Source of the DNA: Desulfobacterales bacterium HSG17
GTDB lineage: Bacteria > Desulfobacterota > Desulfobacteria > Desulfobacterales > Desulfococcaceae
Reading direction: 5' to 3'
Assembly (NCBI GenBank): GCA_030377945.1
Contig: JAUCGD010000202.1
Coordinates: 1-6,064, forward strand
Length of the DNA: 6,064 bases
Position 1 is the stretch's first letter; each line of letters starts with the position of its first letter. The position numbers and the translations under genes were made by a program. Below the pieces are notes generated by a model. The model did no database searches and had not been told where the DNA came from. It saw only the letters and a list, made by a program, of their open reading frames with translations. This document shows, one piece after another, positions 5,121 through 6,064 of this stretch.

Positions 5121-5966
5121 TTACCTCCTTATTTTTTTTAATTCGGAAATACTGAACATATTATCAGGCAGGGTATCTTTAAATTCCAGGTCAACGTATT
5201 CCAGCAGAGTGTATTCATCTGACGGGGTATCTGCTTTCTGCATTTTTGTAAATTTGGGAAACAATCTTCCTCCTGTGGCCTGGCTTCCTCCTGTGGCCTG
5301 GCTTCCTCCCATCATCTGAATCTGGCTGCTGACCATTTTTTTTACCGGTTTCAAATCTTCATCATAAAATTCCTGAACCAGCATAATATTATCCTGCCTG
5401 AATTTAAGTTTCTGCATTCCCCATACTACTGGAGCTTCAGGTTTTGGCATGGATTTAATTAAATATACAATTTTTCCTTCATGGGTTTCAGTTCCTTCAA
5501 GAGTATGAATATAGTCGTGGAGCAAACTGTCGGATTTAGCCAGGTCATTATTAGAAAAATCAGACCCCATCCATGCCTGGGACATCATGGACGGCGGCAG
5601 TTTTATTACCCTGTTTACCTTTGGGTTGTATGTCCACATTTCACGCCCTTTTTTCAGGGTTCCGTTGCCTTTGTCTTTTGCCGGGGCCATGATCTGAAAG
5701 ATGCTTTCTTTTTCTCCTCGTGTCCATGCTTTAATAGTAACTTCCCTGCTCCAGTCCGGCCTTTGAACTTTCATAATTACAGTTGAAACTGATGCTTTTC
5801 CCCGCATATAATTAAAACCGGCCTGTACAATTTTATCTGCATCTGTTTCTGCAATATCCGGCATTTCTGCGACCGGCTTTCCTGCGACCGACATTCCTAT
5901 TATTAGATCCATGGATTCAGTAACAAAGAACAGGATAAATACAATAAGCCAAACTTTTTTTTTCAT
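5121..5966 (-). CDS. Outer membrane lipoprotein-sorting protein (LolA-like, periplasmic)
   Basis: The 281-residue protein is predicted to be exported: Lys-rich start MKKKVWLIV, hydrophobic core to about residue 28, likely cut after SVA. The mature part resembles the LolA/LolB-like fold family annotated as outer membrane lipoprotein-sorting protein. Characteristic segments are IMAPAKDKGNGTLKKG (92-107), MWTYNP (110-115), RVIKLPPSMM (119-128), QAWMGSDFSNNDL (130-142) and a closing EYTLLEYVDLEF (251-262). Such proteins bind acyl chains in the periplasm and are often encoded beside FtsX-type ABC permeases, as here. ATG 5966 is preferred because GAGG sits six bases upstream; an in-frame ATG at 5978 has no ribosome site and would add four residues. 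At residues 219-233 a glycine-rich repeat GGSQAT is inserted where relatives usually run straight from a GG pair into an [RK]-x-x-P segment. It is the first gene of the operon and feeds directly into permease A. Confidence 0.88.
   Translation of the reverse strand: MKKKVWLIVFILFFVTESMDLIIGMSVAGKPVAEMPDIAETDADKIVQAGFNYMRGKASVSTVIMKVQRPDWSREVTIKAWTRGEKESIFQIMAPAKDKGNGTLKKGREMWTYNPKVNRVIKLPPSMMSQAWMGSDFSNNDLAKSDSLLHDYIHTLEGTETHEGKIVYLIKSMPKPEAPVVWGMQKLKFRQDNIMLVQEFYDEDLKPVKKMVSSQIQMMGGSQATGGSQATGGRLFPKFTKMQKADTPSDEYTLLEYVDLEFKDTLPDNMFSISELKKIRR
5123..5130 (-). promoter_or_regulatory. Perfect Shine-Dalgarno embedded in the end of the LolA-like gene; sets the GTG start of permease A
   Basis: AAGGAGGT on the minus strand spans the last Arg-Arg codons (AGG AGG) and the first base of the stop codon of the sorting-protein gene. 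It is eight bases before the GTG at 5114. The near-complete anti-16S match decides the start codon and suggests that termination and re-initiation couple the two genes. Confidence 0.85.
5266..5309. repeat. 18-bp minisatellite inside the LolA-like gene
   Basis: The unit CTTCCTCCTGTGGCCTGG occurs perfectly twice (5266-5283 and 5284-5301) and is followed by eight more matching bases to 5309. It is a multiple of three, so copy changes stay in frame. On the coding strand it gives the six-residue repeat GGSQAT in a probable surface loop of the sorting protein. Confidence 0.92.
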
Positions 5967-5972
5967 ATTAAG

Positions 5973-5976
5973 CCTC
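5973..5976 (-). promoter_or_regulatory. Ribosome binding site deciding the start of the LolA-like gene
   Basis: GAGG on the minus strand lies six bases before ATG 5966. The alternative ATG at 5978 has no purine-rich site before it, so the shorter protein beginning MKKKVWLIV is more likely. Confidence 0.6.
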
Positions 5977-5999
5977 ATATATTTTCAGGATGTTAAGTT

Positions 6000-6030
6000 A
6001 TTTTGAATCATATGAAAAAAGTAAAGTCAA
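6000..6030 (-). promoter_or_regulatory. Candidate promoter of the transporter operon
   Basis: On the minus strand TTGACT (6030-6025) is a good -35 match, but the best following -10 is only CAAAAT (6005-6000) at a long spacing of 19 bases. TATGAT at 6012-6007 is a better -10 but too close to that -35. The AT-rich leader before the first gene is where the operon promoter should be; the exact site is uncertain. Confidence 0.25.
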
Positions 6031-6064
6031 TATTTAAAAGTTTTCGTATTAAATAGTCTATGGT

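Noticed and set aside
5107..5786. Plus-strand open frames opposite the LolA-like gene
   Set aside because: Antisense readings; the repeated WLPPVA-like residues in one of them merely reflect the 18-bp minisatellite.
6012..6056. Fourteen-codon plus-strand frame beginning MKKVKS in the operon leader
   Set aside because: Very short, no ribosome site, and easily explained by AT-rich sequence.

Overview
The window looks like a chromosomal piece of a Gram-negative bacterium of moderate to low GC content. It carries an envelope-export operon of LolCDE/MacB type with a periplasmic partner related to outer-membrane lipoprotein-sorting proteins, so a periplasm and an outer membrane are implied. The mix of a DUF4351-type remnant, a PIN-domain cassette and this kind of operon resembles Desulfobacterota-like genomes. 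That placement is an impression from family resemblance, not something the sequence proves.

Layout. Bases 98-617 (+) hold the C-terminal part of an Rpn/DUF4351-type protein. It lacks its N-terminal nuclease part and is split into two frames, so it is probably a decayed gene. Everything from 650 to 5966 lies on the minus strand and reads right to left: LolA-like sorting protein (5966-5121), FtsX-type permease A (5114-3876), a small Cas2/SinR-like protein (3824-3507), a PIN-domain protein (3504-3076), a very acidic lipoprotein (3035-2655), FtsX-type permease B (2626-1382), and the ABC ATPase (1336-650). The DUF4351 remnant and the ATPase converge, with about 30 bases between them and no clear terminator. 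The right end (5967-6064) is the AT-rich leader of the operon.

How the genes work together. The sorting protein, two different permeases and one ATPase make a complete Lol-like set: a heterodimeric inner-membrane pump driven by one nucleotide-binding protein, handing a lipid or lipoprotein cargo to a periplasmic carrier. Between the two permeases sits a 1.25-kb AT-rich block (2627-3875) holding a PIN ribonuclease-like protein, its tightly coupled upstream partner, and an acidic lipoprotein. The PIN pair looks like a toxin-antitoxin cassette inserted in the operon. The lipoprotein is either part of that insert or a dedicated cargo of the transporter. The partner protein has a predicted ferredoxin-like layout reminiscent of Cas2/SinR-family proteins and is the least familiar element here.

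Small-scale features: an 18-bp minisatellite that adds a six-residue repeat to the LolA-like protein, a GTG start fixed by a perfect Shine-Dalgarno written into the last codons of the upstream gene, a spaced inverted repeat before the PIN cassette, and a 12-bp tandem duplication between permease B and the ATPase. No tRNA, rRNA, CRISPR array or insertion sequence was seen. There is no gene-free stretch longer than 300 bases.
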